A stretch of 64,000 nt of DNA from Mortierella sp. BCC40632 (taxonomy: Eukaryota; Mortierellomycota; Mortierellomycetes; Mortierellales; Mortierellaceae), in contig WAEK01000029.1 of the NCBI GenBank assembly GCA_011634665.1, positions 289,913 through 353,912 on the forward strand, in the 5' to 3' direction. The notes below the pieces were generated by a model. That model had not been told where the DNA came from and made no database searches. It saw only the letters and a program-made list of their open reading frames with translations. The number at the start of each line of letters is the position of its first letter. Position 1 is the first letter of the stretch. A program made the translations under genes and the position numbers. Below are positions 49,061 to 60,880 of the stretch, piece by piece.

Positions 49061-52000
49061 TTAAAACCTACCAGCCACGTTTTCCGAGCACCTCGACCTT
49101 GATATCCTTTGATCCGCCAACAGGGATATGGCACTCTACTTCTCGATTCCATGAAAAGACATGAAGCTTCTTCAAAAAGAGTTCCAGCTCATAAGCATCC
49201 TCAGCAGACATATCCACAGACCCTGACCCGCTTCCACCATGGCCATGACCCCCGACCCCTAATTGACTCGTCGAGTCTGAAAAGGTCATTGTTACAAAAT
49301 CAACGGGGATGTTGCCAATGTTTTCGAGCGTCAAACGGATGGTCGTCCTAGAAATAGATAAATAGTATTTTTTTTCCCGAAAAGTAAGGAGCCTGAATCA
49401 AGAGGACAATAGAAAAGGAGCAAAACAGAGAAAGGCCACTTAAAATATTACTTTTCACCCTCAAACAACATTGCAGATCCATGTTGCAATGATGTCGAGC
49501 TGATCTTCAAAAGAGGCTGAGGAGGAATCACTTTGACTGTTGTAAACTTTGGCTCGGTAACAATACCGACTGGATTAGCCTTATTCTTGAGTGTAAAGCT
49601 CTCCAATCCCCTAGTTAAATAATGAATCAGCGGGCCGTTTTAGCAATTGATCAACAGTTTTGAGGAAGGGGGGAAGGACGAGAATGAAAAATGGCCTATC
49701 TCTTATTGAGATCGCCTTTGATGCTAACCTCTTCTTAAATCTCGGCATGGGTTGTGTAGCAGGTCCGGAAGCTCCAGCCTTTTCTGTGACGTTTTGGGTT
49801 GGAGGTCGGTGAATCAAAAACTCTTGCTCAGCACAGTGTGCAATCTGGACCCAGCATCCTCTAATCTGCAACTCTCCTGCAGACTTGGGGACACCAGCAA
49901 CCTTGATCGATACAGTGGTCTGGGCAGGAATCACTGTTGAGGTAGGGGCCGCTTCAAATTCTACTCCGGATGTCGAGAGGCGGATCTCCTGAATCTCAAT
50001 ATCAATTGCATGTGGATTCGTGAGCGTCACAATAAAGTGTGCTGTATCGTCCGCCACAAGATCCTGTTTAGTCGCTTGATTGACCTTTCGATGGAAGGGG
50101 TTGTAGATAAAGGGGTCGATGTCTCCAGTAGCACTTGGAACTGCCTTAGCAGGCTCCGGAGGAATGATGGATTTAAGCGAGTCTTTGGATCGCGTGAATG
50201 GCATCCTGCGAGCAGAAGCACTACCATGTATAGATAAAAGAGTGAAGGCATGAGATGCTACAAGTCAAAGTAATCCTGCCGTAAGACAAACGTCGCCTTA
50301 AGAGCACTTTTTTGTTGTACATACGGGCAAACTTCAATGTCCAAAATCAGGGTCTTTGTCCAGTAGTGGATTTCTGTGAGATCAGAAATCCCTGATTTCT
50401 TTGCAGCTGTCAGGATCCGTGGCAAAGAAGCATAAAGTCCAGCTTGCTCTTCTCGAGTCAGGTATGCATAGAGTTGTCTCAGTAGTATGGTTGAAAAGTA
50501 CATCATAGCGCTATAGTCTATTAAAAGATCAGGGCCATGAGTGAACAACATTTTCAAGATTTGTCAGCTGTGAGAAAAAATATGGTCCTACAAAACCTCA
50601 CCCCATTAAATACATTTGAAATTATTGATTACCTGGAACGGCCTCTGCGATACGAATGCATTCGTAGAGAATATCGATTTGGAGCTCGGGCCATCCGTGA
50701 TCCATATAAAGGTTATTGGACGAGGCAAAGTTATCTCCAACACCAAAGACGTTACAAACTTGTGTTAGAATTTCAAGGACTCCATGATCGCCCTGGGTAA
50801 TCTTCTTTGGTGTAGATCCGCTTGCTTGAGCCACTGCATGGGCGAGGCGTGTTTGGTGAAGCAGTGGTGCAATCATACGGACAGCATATCGAAGATAAAG
50901 AGACTGTTTGCGCTTGAACTGGATAGCACCCAGAATGGATGCGATGGTCGTAGTAAAATGAATCTATAATGACAAGAGTAATGTTAATTTGACTTTCGAG
51001 ATCCGCGCACCTCCATCTTCTCAAAAGCTTGTTCCAAAAGGTCAAACTACCTGGTCAATGATCCAAAGTTCCTCCAATCGGCCAGTCCAAGTCTTTGAGA
51101 TCCATGTCATAACATCTGCCCTGGTAACACCCACACTCGTAGGTGTGAGGCTTCCTGTACGGGAACGCAATGTCGAAGCCCTTCGGAGCAAGCCTGAAGC
51201 ACCAGAATGCATCGACGACTGGTTGCTTGAAGGAGACTGAGTCATGGGAAGGGGCTGATGCTCAATAGCAGTGCCATCTGCATTCATCAAAATGTTACCG
51301 CTGACTACAGCGGCAAGAGCCCGATCATCCAAGATACCATTGCCGCAAATGAAGCAGGTTGCAATAAACTTGGTCACCTTCATGCATGCTTCCACTACTA
51401 GAATGGCTGGCGTCCCATTGTTCAGTACTTTTCCATAGAGAGAAAGAATGGTTTGGTATTTTTCGGGGATATCGACAATAAGAGGTTTGATGGCGGGTGT
51501 GTTTTGAATCCGCGTTGGCTCACTCGTTGTTGGTGATGTTGGAGACGACATTATTTGCTGAATCTGTTGCTGGTTTACTTGCTATACCATAGATAATAAA
51601 AAAAAAAAAAAAAAAAAGGTCTGTTAGGCATACTGTTGAATCGGTTTGACTGCAAGAAACAAAGCGGAAGATATACTTACCGACATATCCGCCTGAAGGT
51701 AGGCCAGGAGCACCACAGCACAATACATGCCTTCCATAGCGCTACCTTGCCACAAATAGTCCGAGTTTGATTTTGTCACTTCGATCACAGCTTGGTAGCT
51801 ATCATTAATGTAATGTTATTTTGTAAGCAGCTGGGCGCAGGTATATGTTTGACAGCAAAAGCTCCTTCCTCTCACAAAATCAGTGGAGTAAATTTTACCT
51901 TGCAACAGCGTCCGAAAGTCGCCCAGCCATCAGATAGAGATCTCCATAAAGCTTTTGAGCTCTGGCTGCTGTCCTTTTTCTCAATCGCTGATCTGTGACA

Positions 52001-53275
52001 ACAGTTGGTTGTTGGTATTGACTAGTTGTAGGGACAGACGGGAAGCCGCTTGATGACAATGACCGCGAGTGATTAGATGATCCAGAGGTGGTCATGGCTG
52101 ATGGAGGTGCTGTGAGTGGCCTCATGCCTGCAGACATTTCAGGCATCTGGGGTCCATTGGGTCCTGATGAATTTGGTCCGCTATGCTGCCCTTGTCTGCT
52201 TGGATAAAGTGCGACTGCGGGGTTGGGTGACTCGATATCCTGACGCTTTCCGAGCGCAGTAGCCTACGGAGAGGAAAGTAAGAGGGATTCCACTCTGTTC
52301 ATTAGAAAAGGATGTCAATGCTGAACGAGAGGCAACACCTGACTTCTTTCCTCCTTCTGCTACAACACTTATGACAGGACCTAGCCTGACTCTCTTACAA
52401 TGTTCTCAAACTCGCCCAGGATAGTCCTTGCAAGATCGCAAATTAACACGCGAAGGTAGAAGGAAGTGTTGCCAACATTTGGAATCATGATTACGCCGCC
52501 TCCTCGAGGATCATCTGGTTGGTGCTCTGTAGGGTCGAACGCAAAGCACTGGTTGGCTACAGCAGAAGGATACTAGAAAGTCAAAGGTAGAGAGTTAACA
52601 GACCAAAGAAAAAACTCATTCCCAGGGAACTCTCCGCTCGTGAGTCCAGATCCTAATTCACCTACTTTGGCAAGCTGTTGCTGGAACTGCTGATAACCTG
52701 CTGCCATGTTGCCATCTGGCCACTCTTGGCAATCCATGATTCCGATGACCTAAAAAGGAATCCATGGAGTGTTAATAGTCTGCCACCATCGACACGATGG
52801 AGAACTATTGCATACAACAAAAACGAGCTGTCTTTGGATGGTACAGGGGTCTTACACCAAACACGCGGCGGTGCATTTGAAACTCTTCCAGGTACTGGTG
52901 CTCGCTACTGTACGAGGTCACGAAGTGAAAGTACAGTTGACCTTCATGAGGGACACTCTGGCTAAAGAACGCTACAGAGTAGAAGATGGTTGGCCCAGAG
53001 ACAGGGGCAATGGAATAGCAGTACTATTAGAGCTGACGTTCTTATGATGAGAAACCTCCATCCAATGGTTCCCATGCCACTATTATCCCAGTCATCCATC
53101 CTCGCAAGCCATTACAGTTTTCATTGCGTGGTCCCATCGAGACTTCCTCGAGCTTGACGGAATTGTGTTGTCGGAGCATCTTGGCATGTCGTTCGAATGT
53201 AGCCTTCTTGATGGGACCAATAGGCACAAGCAGGACGCGAATGCGTGCTGCCGCAATAAAGTTAACAGCGTCCAT
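47251..53275 (-). CDS. TRS120: TRAPPII subunit TRS120 (TRAPPC9)
   Basis: Fourteen exons (53275-53116, 52971-52856, 52749-52666, 52572-52399, 52263-51899, 51798-51681, 51581-51051, 50963-50633, 50517-50325, 50205-49729, 49610-49452, 49347-49072, 48915-47517, 47394-47251) give 1,508 residues. TRS120 is a TRAPPII-specific subunit; TRAPPII activates Rab11/Ypt31-type GTPases at the late Golgi. The N terminus MDAVNFIAAARIRVLLVPIG is typical. The core (ILGAIQFKRKQSLYLRYAVRM, SIIPPEPAKA, DPFIYNPFHRK) and the beta-rich repeats (TLTNPHAIDIEIQEIRLS, IQIDYGYLH) fit the family. Ser/Gly-rich inserts account for extra length. The acceptor before 48915 was chosen because an AG 72 nt upstream creates an immediate stop. 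Intron 12 contains a 62-bp GA array. GOS1 lies 355 bp upstream on the same strand. Confidence 0.93.
48997..49058. repeat. (GA)n microsatellite in a TRS120 intron
   Basis: About 62 bp of alternating G and A in intron 12, near the 5' splice site. On the coding strand it is (CT)n. Confidence 0.95.
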
Positions 53276-53630
53276 GGATGGATGTGACGGACGAGAGTAA
53301 GGCGCGGTAATACGAATGGAAGAATAGGGAGGGGGGAGGGGGGCGGAGCTTGTCCCTCAGAAGTTCCTGAAGGGACGGGTAGACGATGGACAGGTGCCGA
53401 CCAATGGAGATGGGTCTTAAGCTTCTGAACAGAGGATGTGATGGGACGAAGAAGGGGAGGAATGAAGACAAGCCACGTGCACTGAAAGGAGGAGCGAAAA
53501 CGACTTTATTTTTGTGTATGATACAGAGAAGGCAAGAGACCAGCCGGCTTGGCCGACAGGTAAACCACAGACACAGACTGGGAACCGTTGGCAAGAGGAA
53601 GGGTAAAGAGCCAGAACAAACCCTTCTTGT

Positions 53631-54767
53631 TCACATCACGAGGTAGAGCACACCGACCACGCACGATCCTATCACGCAGGACAGGATGACATTGTCCCTG
53701 TTCTTTCTCGACTGGATCTTGCCGATCAAATCGCCAATGCTAGGCAGCTGCGACGTTACATTGGCGATCCTGCTATCGATGCTCTGCAACGAGGTTCTTT
53801 GGCGGTCCAGGTCTTCCTTGGTTGCAATGGCTTGTCTAGTTCATTCAAGAGAGTGGTAGAGCCAGCTCAATATAAAGTACACATAGACCATGTCGAACCG
53901 AGGCTCACTTTCTCCATTATTGAAAAGTAGCATAAAAGGGGGACTTACTCTAGTGCGCTGTCCACGAGATGATGGCTCTGATCGATCCTAGAGCGTTCAT
54001 TCAAGAGGTGGTCCGAGTCCGACATGCCGTTTCCAGATGGTCCTCCGTTTCGAAAGTTGTTGATATCATCCCGTACCGAGTTCAAAAGCTGGGAGCGCTC
54101 CCGTGCAGATCGGACACTCTGGCGAGTCTTTCTGTATTCCTTTGTGTAGTCCTGCAGGATTTCACGGTGCTTCTGGAGCTGGTGGACCTTAGCCATGGGT
54201 GCTGGGGCGCCATTCTGGGTTTGATGGGAGTCGATGTGTGTTGACATTGCTTCCACTAGTACGTCCAGCTGTGATGAGAAAAGACCAGCAGAGAGAGGCC
54301 AGAGAGCCAAGATGTAGGTTGTTAGAGAGAATGCACCAAGTAAGCTGTGGGCCTAGTCCATCATAGGCTGTGGCCCTGTGTAGCTCATTCATGCTGAAAA
54401 TAAAAAAGGAAATCCCAGAGTAGATGACAAAGTGTCGGCTCATTACCTTTGCCAAGAGATGGTCGAGGCTGGCTTGAAGCTCCTCTCCATCTTCAAGGGC
54501 GCTGACACCTGACTTGACTCCACTCGGTCCTGCGCCATTAGTATTGCCTCGAGCCTCGGCTCCGCTGCCTGTGGTCCTTGCGCCAAATTTTGAGAGACAG
54601 GTGAGCTTGGTCTCAATCTCAATCTCGACTTGGCGGATCTCTTTTCGCAATGCATCCCATGATGTTGGCACTGAAGATGCATCGCCCAAGGTGGATGGAG
54701 GAGCAGGTGAGGTGCTCAGAGGTGCATTTCGATAGATGGGTGTTCCCACAGGAGTGCCTTTGTTCAT
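53631..54767 (-). CDS. GOS1: Golgi SNARE GOS1 (GOSR1/GS28)
   Basis: Three exons, 54767-54447, 54268-53949 and 53835-53631, encode 281 residues, near the family's 223-250. GOS1 is a Qb-SNARE for intra-Golgi and endosome-to-Golgi fusion. The N-terminal helix SWDALRKEIRQVEIEIETKL is diagnostic. A central coiled region follows (KVHQLQKHREILQDYTKEYR, then RSARERSQLLNSVRDDIN). The SNARE motif covers about residues 200-255 (LLNERSRIDQSHHLVDSALE, ATKEDLDRQRTSLQSI). A single C-terminal anchor (VILSCVIGSCVVGVLYLVM) ends the protein. A Ser/Gly-rich linker near residues 65-90 explains the extra length. It lies just upstream of TRS120 on the same strand and is divergent from the XRN-like gene. Confidence 0.93.
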
Positions 54768-55375
54768 TGGTGGTTGGATGAAGACAGGTGTGGAATGAAG
54801 TTAGAAGTGGTTCAGAGAGAGAAAGAGAAAGAGAAAGAGAGAGAGGGAGATAGAAATAGGAATGGACAATTTGCTAGTTACTAGAAGAGGAGGAGAGAAG
54901 GGGGTGGAAAAAAAAAGCGAGGATGTTGTTGGTGGACAGAGATGGAAAGGGTGAAGGGTGAAGGAGTGCACCACCCCAAAGAAGAAGAGTAAGGACTGCA
55001 GGCTGAGTTGTGGCTCCCTCTCTTATTGAACGTAACGGCTGTCCACGGCTGGCCTTGCTATTGGCTAGATAAGGAGCATGCATGCTTGTGCAAATCTCAA
55101 TGCAGAATGGCATCGCCCTGGCACTATTTGGCTCATCAGGACCCTCGGTCAAGAGAAGCCACGGGCAGGAACAATCCTGTCCTTGGTGCTTTGCCGATGA
55201 CTGCGCCAGCCTAATCCCATTAACCTTCTTCAGCAGGGTTGTCAAAATCACATTCGCCCTGTCCGCCTGCGCCATTCTATAAAATGCTCTGGCCGTGCCC
55301 GATGGAGAACTTTCCTTCTTTGGTCTCCTCATTCCTCCTTTTTATTCATATCAACACACAAGAACATTCCTCATC
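54768..55375. promoter_or_regulatory. Shared upstream region of GOS1 and XRN-like genes
   Basis: A 608-bp spacer between divergent starts. On the plus strand TATAAAA occupies 55278-55284, about 92 bp before the XRN-like start. A reversed CCAAT (ATTGG) lies near 55050-55054. A GA-rich repeat at about 54812-54847 lies in the presumed GOS1 leader. Promoter assignment rests on these motifs and the geometry. Confidence 0.5.
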
Positions 55376-58070
55376 ATGGGTCTAAAGCAAGTCCGATTCA
55401 TCGACTGGTTCAAGGAAAAGTTCCCGGGGGTCATCCGCGATGTGGGAAAACAAGAACTTGCGCCATTCGACTCGGTCTATGTCGACGTCAACTGCTTTTT
55501 GCATCCGGCCATGCGTATCTCCAACACAGAGTCTTCGTTCGTCAAGAACCTTTTCAGGATCCTCGATCTTCTCTTATCACGATTCATCCCTAATCGCATC
55601 TGCTATCTCTCCATCGATGGTTCGGCTCCTATGGCTAAGATGCTCCTACAAAAAACCCGGCGCACCCAGCATGTAGGTGTAGAACACTTTCTTGTGGTAA
55701 CATTAAGCGAGTATACTTCACAAGGTATCCTCCTGACCTATTTAACACGTTCATTCATTTGTGCACATTCGCGTTTAGGGCCGCAAAGTCTCGCGCGGGA
55801 TGAGCACGTTGCAACTGACGCCAGGATGCCCATTTATGTACCGAGTGGAAAAGTACTTGAGCTACTATGTTGTCCGATATCTGCAGCAACGTCGGTCGCA
55901 GGGTATCTCACCAGACCTCAAGTTTATCATTGACCACTCTAGCAACCCCGGCGAGGGCGAAGTATGAATCCGATGTGGCAAAGCACCCATTCCACACACC
56001 CGTGCATCTTTAATGCTAATTGATTGACCTCATATATCATCTGATCCCCTACACGTGTGGCGAATAGAGCAAGATCATTGAAAACGTAATCCAACAAGCC
56101 GATGTTATCCGTGGCCGGCCCTGCGCCATTGTCAGCATGGATTCGGACGCAGTCATCCAAGCGATATCAACCAACTTGCCCAATGTCTTTGTGGTTCGCT
56201 ATGGTGGACCAGGAACGCCTATGTCTGTAGTGTCGATTGACAGGACAATGCGTGCACTTGAGATACTCTTCCCTGGCGAATCCAACCGAGTTCGGTTGGA
56301 TTTCTGCGCTCTCTGTCTCCTCCGCGGGAATGACTACCTTCGCGGAATTGCGGCTGGCATCGACCGTTTGTGGGCCTCTTACCTCTACACAAAGATGGCA
56401 GACCCCGAAATCGCAGGGCGGCCAACTCCAAGCTATCTTATTGACGCTCAGTGCAAGACTTTTGACCTTCTATTTTTGAGGCAATTGATTCTCCATTCTT
56501 ACAAGAACCCTTCTAGCTTATTGCTATCCGAGGGAAGCCACCAGCATCGACAATTCCAACGACAAAAGGAAGATTTGCTTAAGGCTGAATGGGACAATGA
56601 CACAAACCCTGCGGCCTCTGAGAACCCATTGTCCAACGATAGAAATTGGGAACAGAGTGATAATGAAGAGGGCGACAAGGAGAATGAAAGTGAAGATAAA
56701 GAGGAGTCAGACGAGTCGAATGAGACCGATGAGAATGCTTTAGGATGGGTGCCAAGGTTTTTGACCGGTGTTCTTTGGAACATTGAGATGTACTGTGCCG
56801 GAACTTGCCCAGACGTTTCCTTTACCTTTGGTTACCAGCATGCGCCTCCTCGTCGACAGCTCATTAGCTACATCAATACAGTGGCTCAAACGAACGAATA
56901 CCGCAAGTTGCTACCAAGTTCGACCCAAAAACTAATTCATGTGCCTTCAAGTCCTCGACAGTATCTCCAGCCTCTAGTTTGTGCATTGGTGGTAAGTCTC
57001 TTGTTTATTTACTGATGCATCTGTTTCCTTATCAGGCCTCTATCCCGTTGGCAGAGCCATTAACGAGTTTGTTTATTTGTCATTGGCTCTTGCAGTTGCT
57101 CCCTGCCGGTTCAGGCACGCCGTACCTTCCATCGTCCATCGCCCCAATTCACACGTCGATTGTACCGGAAGAATGCGTTAATCCAACACAGGACGAACTG
57201 GATGTCATTGATGAAAAGGTCCAAGGCCTCATTGAGATTCTGGACTCCTCTGAGAAGGCAAGCGATGTCCTGATAGCTAAGGAATTATCATCCTACTATC
57301 TAACGCGACCACCTATCATGTGGACTCGAAAACGAACTATTGACTATACTCGAGCCCCAACACCCATGCCACCCAGTCCACTTACCGTCATCGCACAAAT
57401 CGCTCAAGAAGCCGCTCTGCCAACGACTGCCACTGCCTCAAATGCACCAGAGACAAGCACCAAATTTGGGGAGCTGGAAAATCAACGAGACATTATCTGC
57501 AGAGACGTATACCCTCCTAATCAGACTGTACGCGACCCACACACAAGACTAGCTCATTCGAATTTGAATCAACAACAGATCAGAGATCGAATCCCATGGG
57601 CGAAGGATGAAAGACAAAAGGCGCTATCAGCCGCTGCCAAACAGCCAATCCCTGGATGGCCATTTTTCGCCGGCTATCGAAAAAAACCAACGAGTTCCTT
57701 TCAGCAATTCAGACACGTTGTTTCCCTGCCGGAGCCAAAGAAACAGCCTGCGAACAAAACACGAGGAAATCCTTCAGCAACATCCCAAAGTAAGAACTTG
57801 AATAGCTTTGAGGCTCTGGCAGCTGGTCCAGAATCTGCTGTTGATCTGAGTGACCCTGAGAAACCTGAAGCTGAAAAGCCTGAGCCCGAAGGAACATCGT
57901 CGAGCAAAGTAATCGAGGCAAAAGTAACTACAGCCACTGCCCCAGGACAGGCAAAGGAGCCGTCAGGTCCAACCACACCTAAAAAGAAGACGAACAGATC
58001 GAAACGTTCCAAGAAGGCACAATCGCAGGGCAACCACGATAAGGGCGATAAAGCAAAGAATGACCCATAG
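55376..58070 (+). CDS. Short divergent XRN-family 5'-3' exoribonuclease
   Basis: Four exons, 55376-55672, 55779-55961, 56068-56991 and 57036-58070, give 812 residues, shorter than XRN1 (about 1,500) or RAT1 (about 1,000). XRN enzymes degrade 5'-monophosphate RNA. The acidic catalytic residues are in place: VYVDVNCFLHP near 37, SIDGSAPMAKM near 81, SSNPGEGE near 155-160, MDSDAVIQ near 184 and LLRGNDYL near 247. The lysine/arginine of KTRR fits the phosphate pocket. An acidic insert (about 350-386) precedes WNIEMYCAG, which resembles the second conserved region. The remainder is Pro/Ser/Lys-rich with a very basic end (KKKTNRSKRSKKAQ). The large XRN1 C-terminal domains are missing. It is therefore a distinct short paralog, not clearly XRN1 or RAT1. 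A TATA box lies 92 bp upstream. Confidence 0.85.
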
Positions 58071-58308
58071 CCTTTTTTTTTTTTTTTTTTTTTTTCCAAA
58101 AAAAAAAAAAAAAAGAGAGATCGATCTATGGATCAAAGACTCATATAAGCGAAAGATTACACATCTGTCCTGAATAAACAAAAAAACATATTTTGATCCG
58201 CAATGCTAAGAGTCGTTCCTGGATGACATTTGGCCATCAGCACAACTACACCATCAAAAAAAAAAAAAAAAAAAAAAAAAGGTGTATGAAATACGAGACA
58301 TACAAGGT

Positions 58309-58846
58309 TTAGGATGCTGATCTTTTGCCCGCTCCTGGTACCTTGAAAAGAAAAGAAGAAGAGAGTGAAGAGATTGAGGAGAGAGTGAAGAGAAAGAGAG
58401 AGTAGAGGAAAGACCTTTTTCCTTTCTTTATTGTGTTGGAAATGTCCTTTGAAGGGGGAGGAAGGTGGTTCTATCGAGTGGTTTGCTATCAGTTCACCCT
58501 CAGATTCTGAGGGATCTATGCAGAGTGCGCCTCGAGCAGGCTGCAAACCATGGCACTCCTTCTTGTGTTGCTCTTCTAGTTTTACCTCCCGAGAGCCCCC
58601 AAAAAAACCGCAGACTCTTGGAGTCAGACTAGCTGGCCTCCGAGAGAGAGGGTAAGAAACGGTGCTGGAGAGAGGGGTACTCTTCCTAACCCTTCAAGGG
58701 GATACCACAAGGCCCTGCCATTATCATCCGTCGGACTTCGACTCCGGATACCCACGCCTTCCATGTCAGAGCCACCGCGCACCGTCCCGTTGCCTTCTGG
58801 AGGTTGTCGCTCCAGTGGCATCCATCGCTCTGGATGCATTACCCAT
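58309..58846 (-). CDS. Candidate small spliced gene, unknown function
   Basis: Model of three exons, 58846-58776, 58664-58415 and 58341-58309, giving 117 residues. Exon 2 is open for 83 codons and looks coding (SLTPRVCGFFGGSREVKLEE, PSSPFKGHFQHNKERKK). The second intron is almost pure pyrimidine and ends in TTCAAG; exon 3 adds VPGAGKRSAS and stops. Two first exons fit in phase. The first AUG gives MGNASRAMDATG, an N-myristoylation-like start; a second ATG at 58839 in another frame gives MHPERWMPLE with a donor at 58706. A minus-strand TATATAA at 59007-59001 lies about 155 bp before the start. The gene would be convergent with the XRN-like gene. I recognise no domain. Confidence 0.5.
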
Positions 58847-60330
58847 CCAGGGATAGACCGGCAGAGGGTAGTGGGTGGATGGGAGAGGGAACGGCTGTGG
58901 TGAGGAGGAGCTCGAGAGGGGCAAGGCAGGCCCTTTGAGGCGGCCAGGAAGGGGGAGAAGGAAGAGTGACAAGGAGCAAGAGGCGGCGAGCGGGCATGGG
59001 TTATATAGGAAAAGGGAAGGGAAGGAAAAAAAAGGGAAGGAAAGGGAAGAAAAAAAAAAAAAAAAAAAAAAACGGCCCTTGTCCCCCATGCCCCCATGCA
59101 TTAATGCACTGACTGGGCTGAACTACGCTGGGCAAAGCAAAAGAAAAAAAGGGTGTCGCCCAAAGGAGTGGAAAGAGAGACCGCTCTCGTTGGTCACACC
59201 GTTGCCTTGCCTGTGCTCCATCCTCTCCATCAACGCGACATGGTTGTCATCGAGCTGCATGAGAGAACCTCATTTACCTCTCTTTTCCTCTCTGCTCCTG
59301 TCTCTTCCAAGGTCGTTCACCCAAGGCCGCTCACTCAAGGCCGCTCACTCAAGGCCAGCCTCCCTATGCTGGCTACCCAGACAAGGACCATGGTCTGGAC
59401 CATGGGTCTCTCTCTCTTCCTACCCCTCCCACTCCTCCCTTTCCTCCCTCTCTGTCTCTCTCTCCAGCGCGCACTTGGCCTACTGATCTTGTGTGTGTGT
59501 GTAACCATGGGAGAGAATACGTGAATCGATCAGCGTGTTTTCTCATTGGATCGCTGTGTTGTTGCTTGTCATGCCAAGAGGTGCCATAGTGAAGCACTAT
59601 GCTTGCACATGCTACTACAGGCCTCTTTCGACCAGGAGTGAGAGGGAAAGAAGGAGTGAGAGGGAAGAAGGAGTGAGAGAGGGAAGAAGGGTGGTGATTC
59701 TGGGGTGGATGGATAGAGGGTAGAAGGTGGGCGGTGGGTAGGTAGTGGGTGAGTGAAGGGAGGTCGAGAGGGCCTGCTCCAAGAGAACCAACCCCATTTT
59801 TTTTTTTTTTTTTTAAAAAAAAAAAACACACTCTGTTCATGCTTGACCATATCTCAAGGTTGGCACCAGTGGATGTTGGTATGGTCGTATTACCCACACC
59901 AGAGCCGGGAAGTCTATCTCAAACTGCTGAAGAGTCTACAGGCCTCAGATAAACCAAGCATGGACATGGGTTGTTGGCTTGAATGTCCTGTCTGCGAGAA
60001 CAAGTCGTCTTTGTCCCATTCATCTTTTGCAAGGCCCTGCTCTGGCTAATCTCTCTATCGAAAGAAAACAAAAACAACAGATGTAGTGGCGACCCTTCAC
60101 ACCACTCAGCGAGTCTTCCTCTCCTCCTCCTCCCTCCCTCCTTCTCTCTATCTATCTACTTGTTCATCCTCAACAAGACAAGGACACTTCAGTCTGTAGG
60201 AGTACGATCATGGATCTCCTTCGCGGAGTAAATCCGCCTACAGTATTTTTTTGTTCAAGAGTGTCGGTAAGCTAAAGAAAAGTGCTGTAGAGCATGCCAT
60301 CGACTGTTTCTAGCCGTGTTGGCTCAAGAC

Positions 60331-60371
60331 TCGATCCCTACTCTCTTGTCCCTCATAGAGAGAGGGATCGA
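60331..60371. repeat. Inverted repeat, 14-bp arms
   Basis: The left arm TCGATCCCTACTCTC (60331-60345) and right arm GAGAGAGGGATCGA (60358-60371) pair over 14 bases with one unpaired A, leaving a 12-base loop. It stands alone in noncoding DNA, and no flanking target duplication or gene explains it. Confidence 0.7.
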
Positions 60372-60814
60372 ACCTTCTCGAGCAAAAAGTCCTCAACTCA
60401 GGCTAACTGCCGCATCTTCCGGTTTCCGCTCTCCCTCTTCTGGAGGACATTTGACTAGGGCACCTCTTTCTATCCCCCCCCCCCACCCTCTGCTACCCCA
60501 GGAGCCCTCCAGATGCCTCCCATTCACTTCGTCAATGCTAGATCCTCTCTTCTGCCTCGGTCTCGACAAAAAAGAAAAAAAAAGAAAATAAAAGAAAAAA
60601 GAAAAAATAAAAGAAAAAAGACGCAGTTTCCATTAGCGCCTTCTGGATTCGCCTTCTGGCCCTCCCCCCTTCTTCTCCTTCTTTTTTTCTTCTGTGAACC
60701 AAGGGACAAGAGGCCCTCTCTTGAACATGGATTCATGCCGCTCAAGCAAAAGAGAGAGTCAACCAGCACGATCACACCAACCAGCCATGGCCTTTTTCTC
60801 AGTTTCTTTTTCTC

Positions 60815-60880
60815 TCCTCCTCCTCCTCCTCCTCCTCCTCCTCCTCCTCCTCCTCCTCCTCCTCCTCCTCCTCCTCCTCC
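60815..60880. repeat. (CTC)n trinucleotide array, 22 units
   Basis: Sixty-six bases of CTC/TCC repeat in noncoding DNA. It stays open in all frames and so creates artificial polyleucine, polyserine and polyproline readings. Confidence 0.95.

Noticed and set aside
60301..60420. tRNA B-box-like GGTTCGATCCC on the minus strand
   Set aside because: The neighbouring bases do not form a T stem or acceptor stem, and there is no matching A box at the right distance. It belongs to the inverted repeat at 60331.
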